DNA from: Chryseobacterium sp. UBA6632
GTDB taxonomy: Bacteria; Bacteroidota; Bacteroidia; Flavobacteriales; Weeksellaceae
Assembly: GCA_002455915.1 (NCBI GenBank)
Contig: DKLU01000135.1
Coordinates: forward strand, 1-27,789
DNA length: 27,789 nt
Direction of reading: 5' to 3'
The notes under the pieces are model-generated. The model did not search any database. It had not been told where the DNA came from and was given only the letters and a program-made list of their open reading frames with translations. This document shows positions 16,697 to 24,950 of this stretch, one piece after another; the first letter of the stretch is position 1, and each line of letters starts with the position of its first letter. The translations under genes and the position numbers were made by a program.

Positions 16697-16750
16697 TGTA
16701 ACAATGTAAAAATGTAACGATGTAACAATCATTGGTAAACTGTTACATTG
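16697..16750. repeat. Octamer tandem repeat with inverted partner
   Basis: Four tandem 8-base units, TGTAACAA, TGTAAAAA, TGTAACGA, TGTAACAA (16697-16728), are followed after 12 bases by TGTTACATTG (16741-16750), which pairs with CGATGTAACA at 16718-16727 (one G-T pair). It fills most of the 82-base gap between the two Fe-S genes and could form a hairpin in the mRNA. Its role is unknown. Confidence 0.6.
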
Positions 16751-16774
16751 GTATATTGATAAATTGACTTAAAA

Positions 16775-17560
16775 ATGGATTTCAACATAAAAACAATGGC
16801 AGAATTCGCTGCCGAAGGAAAATCACCGGAAGTTTTATTTTGGGTTGGTTGTGCGGGAAGTTTCGACGACCGTGCCAAAAAAATTACGAAAGCATTTTGT
16901 AAAATAATGAACAATATTGGGGTTGAATTTGCAGTTCTTGGACAAGAAGAAAGCTGCACGGGAGATCCTGCCAAAAGAGCCGGAAACGAATTCGTTTTCC
17001 AGATGATGGCGCTTACCAATATTGAAGTTCTAAATATGTATGAAGTAAAGAGAATCGTGACGGCTTGTCCGCACTGCTTCAATACATTAAAGAATGAATA
17101 TCCGAGCCTGGGAGGTCATTACGAAGTTCTTCACCACACGCAGTTCCTTAAAAAATTAATGGAAGAGGCAAGATTGAAAATTGAAGGCGGTGCTTTCAAA
17201 GGAAAAAAGATCACTTTCCACGATCCTTGTTATTTAGGAAGAGCAAACGACGAATATGAAGCTCCAAGACTTTTATTGGAAAAACTGGATGCTGAATTGG
17301 TTGAAATGAAACGTTGTAAAACCAACGGACTTTGTTGTGGTGCTGGTGGTGCACAGATGTTCAAAGAACCTGAAAAAGGGAATAAAGACATTAATATCGA
17401 AAGAACAGAAGAGGCTTTATCTTTTGAACCTAAAGTAATTGCAACAGGTTGCCCATTTTGTAATACAATGATGACAGATGGTGTAAAGCATTTTAACAAA
17501 AATACAGAAGTTGCTGTAAAAGACATCGTAGAGCTTCTTGCGGAGGCAGACGATTTGTAA
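16775..17560 (+). CDS. CCG-domain (Fe-S)-binding protein (HdrB/LutA/GlpC-like)
   Basis: A 261-residue soluble protein with two cysteine-rich CCG domains. The first runs from FWVGCAGSFDDR through ESCTGDPAKRAGNEF to TACPHCFNTLKNEYP (about 20-110). The second runs from TFHDPCYLGR through GLCCGAGGAQMF to ATGCPFCNTMM (about 148-235). These domains bind the non-cubane or 4Fe-4S centres of heterodisulfide reductase subunit B and of lactate and glycolate oxidase subunits (LutA, GlcF/GlpC). It follows the membrane Fe-S gene and should form a complex with it at the inner membrane. The gap of 82 bases holds a tandem repeat. The start at 16775 is the first good ATG; a second in-frame ATG (residue 8) is possible. 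The physiological substrate is unknown. Confidence 0.9.
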   Translation: MDFNIKTMAEFAAEGKSPEVLFWVGCAGSFDDRAKKITKAFCKIMNNIGVEFAVLGQEESCTGDPAKRAGNEFVFQMMALTNIEVLNMYEVKRIVTACPHCFNTLKNEYPSLGGHYEVLHHTQFLKKLMEEARLKIEGGAFKGKKITFHDPCYLGRANDEYEAPRLLLEKLDAELVEMKRCKTNGLCCGAGGAQMFKEPEKGNKDINIERTEEALSFEPKVIATGCPFCNTMMTDGVKHFNKNTEVAVKDIVELLAEADDL

Positions 17561-17589
17561 GAAAAGCAATATTTAAATTAAATAATACC

Positions 17590-17615
17590 AAAACCCAGGA
17601 GTGATCTTGGGTTTT
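17590..17615 (+). terminator. Terminator after the Fe-S operon
   Basis: AAAACCCAGGA (17590-17600) pairs with TCTTGGGTTTT (17605-17615) with one G-U pair and a 4-base loop, followed by ATTGTTTT. It lies 29 bases past the stop of the CCG-domain gene. Confidence 0.8.
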
Positions 17616-17665
17616 ATTGTTTTAAGGCTAAATTTAACCTAACTTGCGGTTTATATCAGCTCAAT

Positions 17666-18487
17666 ATGAGAAGTATTCTGGCTTCGTTTTTTAGATTTAT
17701 TTTAAGTTTAAGTTTTTTTAAGCAGAAATATTTTGCGTTTCATAAATACATTTTTAATCCTTATCAATTGTTTAAAGGGGTTAAAAAAGAAGTGGTTTAC
17801 AGAAATTCGATAAAGCTTCATTTAAACTTAGAAGACTGGATTCAGCAGCAGATTTACTTTTTGGGTGATTATGAAAAAAGTGAGATCGATTATTTGTATT
17901 CTAATCTGAGAAAAGGAGATACCTTCATTGATATTGGAGGAAATATCGGACTTTTTTCTTTAAATGCTTCCAGAATTGTTGGAAATGAGGGAAAAGTGAT
18001 TTCTTTTGAAGCTTTTACACCGAATTATAATCAGTTTGAAAATCATATTTCCATCAATCAATTTCAAAATGTAAAGTTGGAGCATTTGGCAATTGCCGAT
18101 AAAAAAGGGTTTATTGAAATTCTTTACAATGATACTTATAACAATGTAGGCATGGCTTCCTCTTTTTTGGAGGAATTCACGGCAAAAGAGCCCGTAGAAA
18201 GTGTAAATCTGGATGAATATGTTAAAGAAAAACAAATTCCTAAGATTGATTTTATTAAAATTGATATTGAAGGTGGAGAATTCGCTGCTTTACAGGGCAT
18301 GAATGAAATTCTGACTTATTACCGACCTAAAATACTGATAGAAATAAACAATACAGCCTTAAAAAGTTCAAATCATCATGAAGAGGAGCTTATTTCTCTA
18401 TTGACTGAAAAGGGCTATAGAAAGACAAAAACCTTAAGTCAGAATGAAAATTCATACAATGCAGTTTTCGAATATATTAAAGCGTAA
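17666..18487 (+). CDS. FkbM family SAM-dependent methyltransferase
   Basis: A 273-residue methyltransferase of the FkbM family. The SAM-binding motif I is FIDIGGNIGLFSLNA at about residues 87-101, the acidic loop ISFEAFTPNYNQFENH follows, and the family end motif is DFIKIDIEGGEFAALQGM near 193-210, then ILIEINN. The first 60 residues are basic and partly hydrophobic (FFRFILSLSFFKQKYFAF), perhaps associating with the membrane face. FkbM enzymes methylate hydroxyls of glycans and polyketides. Here the neighbours are a glycosyltransferase, an asparagine-synthetase homologue and a flippase, which points to O-methylation of a surface sugar. It is 72 bases ahead of the next gene, and a possible promoter (TAATTTTA at 18535) lies between, so it may or may not be in the same transcript. 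Confidence 0.9.
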   Translation: MRSILASFFRFILSLSFFKQKYFAFHKYIFNPYQLFKGVKKEVVYRNSIKLHLNLEDWIQQQIYFLGDYEKSEIDYLYSNLRKGDTFIDIGGNIGLFSLNASRIVGNEGKVISFEAFTPNYNQFENHISINQFQNVKLEHLAIADKKGFIEILYNDTYNNVGMASSFLEEFTAKEPVESVNLDEYVKEKQIPKIDFIKIDIEGGEFAALQGMNEILTYYRPKILIEINNTALKSSNHHEEELISLLTEKGYRKTKTLSQNENSYNAVFEYIKA

Positions 18488-18559
18488 GGAGATGCTTGCA
18501 GAAAAACGAAATCTTTTGTTTGAATAAAAAATCGTAATTTTATCTAAAATTTTTCTAAG

Positions 18560-19048
18560 ATGAAAATTGAAGAATCGAGTATTGTAGAAACAAACGACTA
18601 TAGAGTTATTATATATCCCGCTTCCAGACCTTTTGAAACCAAAGAAGCAAAAGCGATTACCGAAAAATTATTTGATTTTCTGGCGACTTGGGCAGCACAC
18701 GGAAAGCCCCTTTCTTCGTCTTTTAAGATCGAAAAAAATCAGTTCATCATCGTATGTGTGGATGAAGAAAAAGAAATGGCTTCAGGCTGCAGCATTGATG
18801 CTTTAGGAAAGATCATGCGAGAAATTGACGAACAGTATCAGTTGGGATTATTCGACAGAATGAAGGCCAGTTTTATTGAAAACGGAGAGGTGAAAACATT
18901 GAAATTGATTGATTTTAAAAACAAAATCAGAAGTGGTGAACTATCGAAAGATATTCAGGTGTTTGATTTTTCTAAAAATACTTACCTTGATTTCTTAAGT
19001 CATTTTGTATTACCTTTCGAAAAAAGCTGGGCTGTTTCTATAAAATAA
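18560..19048 (+). CDS. Conserved hypothetical protein, 162 aa
   Basis: I recognise this only as a protein conserved in Flavobacteriia, sometimes carrying the uninformative label 'ABC transporter ATPase'; it has no Walker motifs. It is soluble, with no signal or membrane helix. Visible stretches are VETNDYRVIIYPASRPFETKEAKAITEKL, WAAHGKPLSSSFKIEKNQFIIVCVDEEKEMASGCSIDALG, LGLFDRMKASFIENGEVKTL and FDFSKNTYLDFLSHFVLPF; the single Cys in ASGCSID is in the best-looking motif. Its stop is 4 bases ahead of the glycosyltransferase start codon, and the following genes are 0 and 3 bases apart, so it is probably co-translated with the glycan genes. That may only reflect operon packing. No function is claimed. 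Confidence 0.8.
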   Translation: MKIEESSIVETNDYRVIIYPASRPFETKEAKAITEKLFDFLATWAAHGKPLSSSFKIEKNQFIIVCVDEEKEMASGCSIDALGKIMREIDEQYQLGLFDRMKASFIENGEVKTLKLIDFKNKIRSGELSKDIQVFDFSKNTYLDFLSHFVLPFEKSWAVSIK

Positions 19049-19052
19049 TCTT

Positions 19053-20174
19053 TTGAAAATACTTTTTATCTCCTCTTGGTTTCCGAATAAATTGGAGCCC
19101 ACCAACGGTAATTTCGTACAGCGTCATGCCGAAGCTGTTGCTTTCTTGCATGAGGTGGAAATTCTGCATGTAATTGGAGATTTTAACCAAAAGGAAGTAT
19201 TTGTTTTTGATGATAAAGTCGTCAACGGAATTCATACGCTGATTATTTATTATAAAAATTCAAAAAATCCGGTTCTGAATTTTTTAAGAAGAATGAAAGC
19301 CTATAAAATGGGATTTTCAAAGATGAAAAAGCCTGATGTTGTGCATGCGAATGTGCTTCATAATAACATGCTTTTTGCGGTGTATCTTAAAAAAAAGTTC
19401 GGAATTCCTTTTGTTTTAACTGAGCACTGGACGGCTTTGCAGAAAGATAATTTGTCTAAAACTTCAGGAAATATAAAGCGTATTGCCAGATATATTGCGA
19501 AAAATGCAGGTTATATTCTTCCGGTAAGCAATAATTTAAAGGAAAGTCTTGAGATGTTGGGTATAAAAACACCAATGAAAGTTATATCTAATGTTGTTGA
19601 TACTGAAGTTTTTGATATTAAACCTAAAAAAGAAATATCAGATACGGTTAAATTTCTTCATGTTTCGAGCCTTATTCCAAGAAAAAGACCAAAAGATATT
19701 ATCAAAACCATTCATTCTTTACATCAAAATGGTTTTTCTGTAAGGTTGGAAATTGGAGGTGACGGCGATACGGATTCTTTAAGAAATTTAGTAAAATTAA
19801 TGAATGCTGAATCTTATATTAAGATTTTCGATGAAATCAGTTATCAGGAAGTCGCTGAAAAAATGCAGAATTCAGACTATTTTATTTTATTCAGTGAAAA
19901 TGAAACCCAGGGTTGCGTGATTTTAGAATCGTATGCCTGCGGGAAGCCCGTGATTTCAACCAAAGTTGGCGGTGCAGCCGAGTTTATTTTAGACGGTTTA
20001 GGAATTGGAATTGAAAAAAATAATGTCGATCAGCTTTATCAGACGCTAGAAAAAATTTGTAATAAAGAATATACTTTTGATCAGGATATTACGATCAGAG
20101 AATTTATTGTAGAAAATTATTCAAGAGAAGCAATTGCCCGTCAGTTCACCGAAATTTATCAGAAAGTTATATAA
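19053..20174 (+). CDS. GT4 family glycosyltransferase (TTG start)
   Basis: A 373-residue GT-B fold glycosyltransferase of family 4, which transfers a sugar from a nucleotide donor with retention. The N-terminus KILFISSWFPNKLEPTNGNFVQRHA is the typical first strand and loop. Later come HANVLHNNMLFAVYLKKK, VLTEHW, FLHVSSLIPRKRPKDIIK (start of the second Rossmann domain, near 205) and the E-x7-E donor-site motif at E284/E292 within ENETQGCVILESYACGKPVIS. The start codon is TTG at 19053, 4 bases after the previous stop; no ATG gives a complete first strand. Its stop abuts the ATG of the next gene without a gap. It probably builds part of an exopolysaccharide, capsule or lipid-linked glycan. Confidence 0.92.
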   Translation: MKILFISSWFPNKLEPTNGNFVQRHAEAVAFLHEVEILHVIGDFNQKEVFVFDDKVVNGIHTLIIYYKNSKNPVLNFLRRMKAYKMGFSKMKKPDVVHANVLHNNMLFAVYLKKKFGIPFVLTEHWTALQKDNLSKTSGNIKRIARYIAKNAGYILPVSNNLKESLEMLGIKTPMKVISNVVDTEVFDIKPKKEISDTVKFLHVSSLIPRKRPKDIIKTIHSLHQNGFSVRLEIGGDGDTDSLRNLVKLMNAESYIKIFDEISYQEVAEKMQNSDYFILFSENETQGCVILESYACGKPVISTKVGGAAEFILDGLGIGIEKNNVDQLYQTLEKICNKEYTFDQDITIREFIVENYSREAIARQFTEIYQKVI

Positions 20175-21821
20175 ATGGCATTAGGTTTTTCTATTTTTAT
20201 TCATCAGGATCAGGTTCAAATTACACATTATTTTGAACAGGGAACGTACGATTCTGTATTTGTGGAAACTCCTGAAATTACACTTGTTCTGGAAGGAATT
20301 ATTCTCAATAAAAAAGATTTACTTAAAAATTCATCACTCAGTTTTCAGAATTATGTATTGAAAATATATGCTGAAAAAGGTTGGAGATTTCTTCAGGAAC
20401 TAGAAGGAGAATTCAGAGGCTGTATTTGGGATAAAAACATCGGAAAAGTCTTAATTTTTACCAATCCAACTTCCACGCAGCGTGTTTTTTATGCTAAAAT
20501 AAACAATCAGATTTTTGCTGATTCAGATTTGGTTCGATTAAGTAAAACCATTAAAGAAAAAGGAATTTCCATCAATCCTGATATGATTTCTATCTATCAG
20601 TTGTTGTCAATCGGTAATCTTTTGGAAAACAGAACGCCTATTGAAGGAGTTTATAAGGTTAAAGATGCTCATTTTGTTGAAATTAACTGTGAAAATTATT
20701 CTTTAACCGAAAAAGAGTATTTCAATATTTCTGCGATTGAATATTATGCTAAGAAAAAAGGAAATGCTGTTGATGATATTCATGAAATTTTTACTGAAGC
20801 GGTACAATGGGAATACAATAAAGATTTAGAGTTTAATACGTCCTCTTTAGCTTTTTTAAGTGGCGGATTAGACAGCCGAATGGCAATGTTTTACGCGATT
20901 CAGAATAAGTTTGATATTGGCTGTGCTTTATGTTTTTCGCATTCCGGATATTTTGATGAAACCATTTCCCGAAAAATTGCGGCAGATTATCAATTAAACT
21001 ATGAATTCATTCCTTTAGATAACGGAAGTTTTCTGAAAAAAATAGATGAGCTTACTGCTATTTCTGAAGGAACAAGCCTGTATTCAGGTGGAATTCACGT
21101 GCAATATGCGCTGGATCAACTTTCTTTTCAGGATTTTAAGATTTTTCATGGCGGCCAGATTGGCGATGGTATTTTAGGCGGATTTAATTCTGAGCCTAAA
21201 CGAAAAGGCCCTTCAGAATATAAAATTGTAGTCAATCAAAACTTCCTTCCGAAGATTCAAGGCGATTTGAAAAATGTAATGTCAAATTACGAAAGAGAAG
21301 AAATATTTTTACTTCAGAATTTAGCTTATAATCGAACAGTTTTAGGAGTTCAGGTTCTTCAACCGAGAGGATATCTTATTTCTCCTTTTATGACTAAAGA
21401 TTTTATCAAATTGTCTTTAAGTCTTCCTGAAGAATGGAAGTTTGGTCATCAGTTTTATCTCGAATGGCTTTCAAAACACTGCAAAGATGCCGAAAAATAC
21501 AGATGGGAAAGAACGTTAATGAAACCGGATGCTTTCTGGAAAGTAAAGTTTGGAGAAAAATATGTGAAGAACGGATATCTGGCGTTCTTTAATAAAATTT
21601 TACGCTCTCCGGAAAAAGCAAGTATGTATCCTTATCAGTATTATTTTAGTTCCACACCGGAAATTCAACAATATTATCAGAATTATTTTAATGAAAATAT
21701 AGGAAGGTTAGAATTTTATCCCGAATTGATTTTGGAGGTTTCAGATCTGTTTTCACAAAAAACATTTTACCACAAATGTCAGGCGATCAATATTTTATCC
21801 ATTTTTAAGCTTTATTTTTGA
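20175..21821 (+). CDS. Asparagine-synthetase-like protein lacking the glutaminase nucleophile
   Basis: A 548-residue homologue of asparagine synthetase B. The C-terminal domain has the ATP-pyrophosphatase P-loop SGGLDSR at 229-235 and the later GGQIGDGILGG, so it should adenylate a carboxylate. The N-terminal 190 or so residues keep the Ntn fold pattern (ELEGEFRGCIWDKN, FTNPTSTQRVFYAKINNQIFADSD). The catalytic Cys2 is absent, however: the protein starts MALGFSIF where active enzymes start MCGIxGxF. It cannot release ammonia from glutamine in the normal way. Beta-lactam synthetase and lasso-peptide cyclases share this loss and join an amine already in the substrate. In a glycan cluster it may amidate a uronic acid or attach an amino acid. 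It abuts the GT4 gene (TAA then ATG). Confidence 0.88.
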   Translation: MALGFSIFIHQDQVQITHYFEQGTYDSVFVETPEITLVLEGIILNKKDLLKNSSLSFQNYVLKIYAEKGWRFLQELEGEFRGCIWDKNIGKVLIFTNPTSTQRVFYAKINNQIFADSDLVRLSKTIKEKGISINPDMISIYQLLSIGNLLENRTPIEGVYKVKDAHFVEINCENYSLTEKEYFNISAIEYYAKKKGNAVDDIHEIFTEAVQWEYNKDLEFNTSSLAFLSGGLDSRMAMFYAIQNKFDIGCALCFSHSGYFDETISRKIAADYQLNYEFIPLDNGSFLKKIDELTAISEGTSLYSGGIHVQYALDQLSFQDFKIFHGGQIGDGILGGFNSEPKRKGPSEYKIVVNQNFLPKIQGDLKNVMSNYEREEIFLLQNLAYNRTVLGVQVLQPRGYLISPFMTKDFIKLSLSLPEEWKFGHQFYLEWLSKHCKDAEKYRWERTLMKPDAFWKVKFGEKYVKNGYLAFFNKILRSPEKASMYPYQYYFSSTPEIQQYYQNYFNENIGRLEFYPELILEVSDLFSQKTFYHKCQAINILSIFKLYF

Positions 21822-21824
21822 TGA

Positions 21825-23072
21825 ATGAAAGGCGGATGGCAATTTCTAAAGAATTTTTTCAGTAATCAGGGGCAGTATGTTCTTGTTTCTCTGTTGATTG
21901 GGAAAATCTGCGCATTTTTATCCTCTCTTTTTATCATTAAATTATTACCCGAAAAAGATTTTGGGGTAATGAGTATTGTAGCTGCACTTTTTGCGGCGTT
22001 TGCATCATGCACAGGATTAGGAAGTTATCAGAGTTTATTGCGATTCGGATCGTTGGCTGCCAATAATTTGATTAAGAAAGAATTGTCGAGCTATCTGCTG
22101 ATTAAAGGCTTTATTTATCAATTAGTTCTGACGCTTGTTTTCCTTGGTTGCAGCATTTTTTATATTCAGAAATATGAAGATATATTTTGGATCTTTTTAT
22201 TTTTTGCCATTCGTTTTGTCGGGTTTTATTTTTTCTATTTTATTCAGTCTGAATTAAGAATCAATCAGAAAAACAGAGAATTTGCGCGACTTAATAATGT
22301 GGTGAACGTTGTTGGTTTAGCAGTTTTATTAATCTTAAGTTATTTTTTTCAGCTAAAAGGTTATTTAATAGCAATAGCATTAACTCCGTTTTTATCTTTA
22401 TTTTGGCTAAAAATTTCTACATTTTCAGAAGCAAATTTACCTTCTGTTTTTACGTCGAAAGAAATTTGGCAATATGCCATTCATACTTCCGGAACAACCA
22501 TTTTATCAGATGCTTTATTTTCCGCAGATATTCTGTTGTTAGGGTTTTTATTGAATGAAAATGCTGTGGCTAGTTACCGAGTTGCCATTTTAATTCCTTC
22601 CAATGTTACCTTTTTAGCATTGGCTTTTATGCAAAGTGATTTTCCTGTTTTAGCTAAAAATCATCAGGATAAAATGTATCTTAAAAATTATATTTCAGGA
22701 TATTACAAATTGTTTATTCCTGTTTGCGTTGGGATTTTCATTGTTTGTTCAGTTTTAAGTAAATTCATTTTAAAAACATTGTTCAACGAAAAATATGCTG
22801 AAAATTATATCCTGTTTATTCTTTTCATATTTACATTTCTCATGAATATTCTGTTCCGAAATTTATATGGAAATATGCTTTCCGCAGCCGGGAAAATGTC
22901 TTTAAATACAAAAACATCTTTATTTTCCTTGATTTTATTGATTGTTTTGGCGTTTATTTTAGTTCCGAAATACGAAATTCTCGGAATGACGATCAGTGTA
23001 ACGCTTACCTTATTAATTTCAGGATTTATTCTTGCCTACTTCTTTCACAAATACCTTAAAGAATTAAAATAA
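21825..23072 (+). CDS. Wzx-like polysaccharide flippase (MOP superfamily)
   Basis: A 415-residue membrane protein with about twelve hydrophobic segments across its length, of the polysaccharide biosynthesis/export type that flips lipid-linked oligosaccharides over the inner membrane. The N-terminal QYVLVSLLIGKICAFLSSLFIIKLLPEKDFGVMSIVAALFA shows the family pattern of helix 1, loop with a 'PE-x-FG' turn, and helix 2. FLLNENAVASYRVAILIP in the middle is the corresponding loop of the second half. It starts 3 bases after the asparagine-synthetase stop. As the last gene of the tightly packed run, it supports a role of the cluster in exporting a modified surface glycan. A polymerase and initiating transferase are not here, so the pathway must use genes elsewhere. 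Confidence 0.88.
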   Translation: MKGGWQFLKNFFSNQGQYVLVSLLIGKICAFLSSLFIIKLLPEKDFGVMSIVAALFAAFASCTGLGSYQSLLRFGSLAANNLIKKELSSYLLIKGFIYQLVLTLVFLGCSIFYIQKYEDIFWIFLFFAIRFVGFYFFYFIQSELRINQKNREFARLNNVVNVVGLAVLLILSYFFQLKGYLIAIALTPFLSLFWLKISTFSEANLPSVFTSKEIWQYAIHTSGTTILSDALFSADILLLGFLLNENAVASYRVAILIPSNVTFLALAFMQSDFPVLAKNHQDKMYLKNYISGYYKLFIPVCVGIFIVCSVLSKFILKTLFNEKYAENYILFILFIFTFLMNILFRNLYGNMLSAAGKMSLNTKTSLFSLILLIVLAFILVPKYEILGMTISVTLTLLISGFILAYFFHKYLKELK

Positions 23073-23077
23073 GTTTT

Positions 23078-23085
23078 TATCTTTG
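23078..23085 (+). promoter_or_regulatory. -7 element just before the 167-aa lipoprotein gene
   Basis: TATCTTTG exactly matches TAnnTTTG but ends only 7 bases before the ATG at 23093. If used, the mRNA would have almost no leader. It could also be chance within AT-rich DNA. Confidence 0.35.
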
Positions 23086-23092
23086 TTGAATA

Positions 23093-23596
23093 ATGAAAAA
23101 TGTAGTCTTCGGAATATTGGTCATATTTTTCGCACTTCTGAGCTGTAGAAGTGATGAAGATTCTTTGCAGAAAATAGATCAGTTATTCAATCTTTATATG
23201 AAAAACAGTGCAGGACAGGATTTACTGAATAGTAAAAAATCTGGTTCCTATACCGCTATTTCTATGAATGATGTGAACGGAACGACAGATGTTGCCCCGG
23301 TTACTTTTTCGTTAAAAATGACTACAGATTCCATCTATTATATTGAATATCTCGCTGGTGCGAAACGAATAACTCTTGATTCCATCAGCCCTGAAGATAG
23401 AACGTATCAATCGATTATTGATGTCACATTAACCAGACCGTTAACTGATACCACAAATGTTCAGGTAACTGACAGGCTTAAAATTCAATATCACTGGACG
23501 CCCTCCTTATTCGAGGTCTCGAAAGTTTATTACAACGATCAACTTCAGTTTACGAAGGAACCAAATGTTCCGAATGTCGTGACTATCGTAAAATAA
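23093..23596 (+). CDS. Small lipoprotein of unknown function
   Basis: A 167-residue protein with a clear lipoprotein signal (VIFFALLSC, lipidated Cys at 18) followed by RSDEDS. The acidic residues right after the Cys resemble the Bacteroidota surface-export signal for lipoproteins, so it may face outward. The mature part has predicted beta strands (FSLKMTTDSIYYIEYLAG, IIDVTLTRPL, RLKIQYHW) and no recognised domain. It is 20 bases after the flippase stop and 66 bases ahead of serS, with its own possible -7 element. Relationship to the glycan genes is unproven. Confidence 0.78.
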   Translation: MKNVVFGILVIFFALLSCRSDEDSLQKIDQLFNLYMKNSAGQDLLNSKKSGSYTAISMNDVNGTTDVAPVTFSLKMTTDSIYYIEYLAGAKRITLDSISPEDRTYQSIIDVTLTRPLTDTTNVQVTDRLKIQYHWTPSLFEVSKVYYNDQLQFTKEPNVPNVVTIVK

Positions 23597-23601
23597 TTTT
23601 A

Positions 23602-23609
23602 TACATTTG
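23602..23609 (+). promoter_or_regulatory. -7 element for serS
   Basis: TACATTTG is an exact TAnnTTTG match 53 bases before the serS ATG and just after the lipoprotein stop. It is followed by CAT, as often seen in Flavobacteriia. No TTG box is evident. Confidence 0.45.
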
Positions 23610-23662
23610 CATATCTGTTGGCATTCTGATGCTAACTTTCTAATAACTAACATCTAAATAAA

Positions 23663-24931
23663 ATGTTACAAGTCAATTTTTTGCGCGACAATAAAGAACG
23701 CGTTTTAGAAGGTCTTCAAAAAAGACAATTCAAGAATCTTGAGTTGGTAGACGAGGCTATTGCTACTGACGAAGAAAGAAAAAAAATTCAGTTTGAATTA
23801 GACTCCCAACTTTCAGAAATCAACAGAATCTCCAAAGAGATCGGAATGTTGATGAAAGAAGGAAAAAAAGAAGAAGCTGAAGCATCGAAATCTAAAACCG
23901 CACAATACAAAGAGTCGACATCCGAATTGAAAGTTCAGCTAGATGTTAAAGAAAAAGCATTGCTTGATATCTTATATCAAATCCCGAATATTCCGAACGA
24001 ATTGGTAAAAAGTGGCGCTTCTGCAGACGATAACGAAATTATTTTCCAGTCTCATGAAGTAGAAGGACTGGGAGAGGGCGCAATTCCTCACTGGGAGCTG
24101 GCTAAAAAATACAACCTTATCGATTTCGAATTAGGAGTTAAAATTGCCGGTGCAGGTTTCCCTGTTTATCTTGGAAAAGGGGCGAGATTGCAAAGAGCTT
24201 TGGTTCAGTATTTCTTAGATAAAAATATAGATAAAGGATATACGGAAGTAAATCCGCCTCACGTTATTAACGAAGCTTCAGGTTATGGTACTGGTCAGTT
24301 GCCAGATAAAGAAGGACAAATGTATTATGTAACTGAAGATAAGTTATATCTGATCCCAACGGCTGAAGTTCCGGTAACGAATTTATACCGTGATGTTTTG
24401 TTGGAAGAAAAAGATCTTCCTATTAAAAATACGGCATTTTCTCAGTGTTACAGAAGAGAAGCTGGAAGCTACGGAGCTCACGTAAGAGGTTTGAATCGTC
24501 TTCACCAATTTGAAAAAGTGGAAATTGTAAGACTTGAAAAGCCTGAAAATTCTTATGCTGTTTTGGAAGAAATGGTTGAACATATCAAGGAAATTCTAAC
24601 TGATCTTGAACTTCCTTACAGAGTATTAAGACTTTGTGGCGGAGATACTGGTTTTGCATCTGCAATGACCTATGATTTCGAGGTTTGGAGCGCTGCTCAA
24701 GAAATGTGGTTGGAAGTTAGTTCTGTTTCTAATTTTGAAACTTTCCAGTCTAATAGATTGAAGTGTCGTTACAAAGCAGATGGAAAATCTCAGCTGGTTC
24801 ACACTCTGAACGGCTCTGCAATGGCTTTGCCAAGAATTATGGCGGCTTTGCTGGAAAATAATCAAACGGAAGAAGGCATTAAGCTTCCTAAGAAGATTGC
24901 TGAATATGCAAGATTCGATGTGATTAACTAA
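23663..24931 (+). CDS. serS: Seryl-tRNA synthetase
   Basis: A class II aminoacyl-tRNA synthetase that charges tRNA-Ser (and tRNA-Sec where present). The 422 residues match the bacterial norm. The first 110 or so residues are the antiparallel coiled coil that reaches the long variable arm of the tRNA (INRISKEIGMLMKEGKKEEAEA). The catalytic part follows: TEVNPPHVINEASGYGTGQLP (motif 1 region), FSQCYRREAGSYGAHVRGLNRLHQF (motif 2) and LNGSAMALPRIMAALLENNQ (motif 3). The start at 23663 gives the canonical MLQVNFLRDNKERVLEGL. A strong terminator follows at 24951-24975. Confidence 0.98.
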   Translation: MLQVNFLRDNKERVLEGLQKRQFKNLELVDEAIATDEERKKIQFELDSQLSEINRISKEIGMLMKEGKKEEAEASKSKTAQYKESTSELKVQLDVKEKALLDILYQIPNIPNELVKSGASADDNEIIFQSHEVEGLGEGAIPHWELAKKYNLIDFELGVKIAGAGFPVYLGKGARLQRALVQYFLDKNIDKGYTEVNPPHVINEASGYGTGQLPDKEGQMYYVTEDKLYLIPTAEVPVTNLYRDVLLEEKDLPIKNTAFSQCYRREAGSYGAHVRGLNRLHQFEKVEIVRLEKPENSYAVLEEMVEHIKEILTDLELPYRVLRLCGGDTGFASAMTYDFEVWSAAQEMWLEVSSVSNFETFQSNRLKCRYKADGKSQLVHTLNGSAMALPRIMAALLENNQTEEGIKLPKKIAEYARFDVIN

Positions 24932-24950
24932 ATCACTCTACATAAAAAAT

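Noticed and set aside
20175..21821. Lasso-peptide cyclase role for the asparagine-synthetase homologue, acting on the 7780 peptide
   Set aside because: The two genes are 12 kb apart, no transglutaminase-like leader protease is present, and the direct neighbours are glycan genes.
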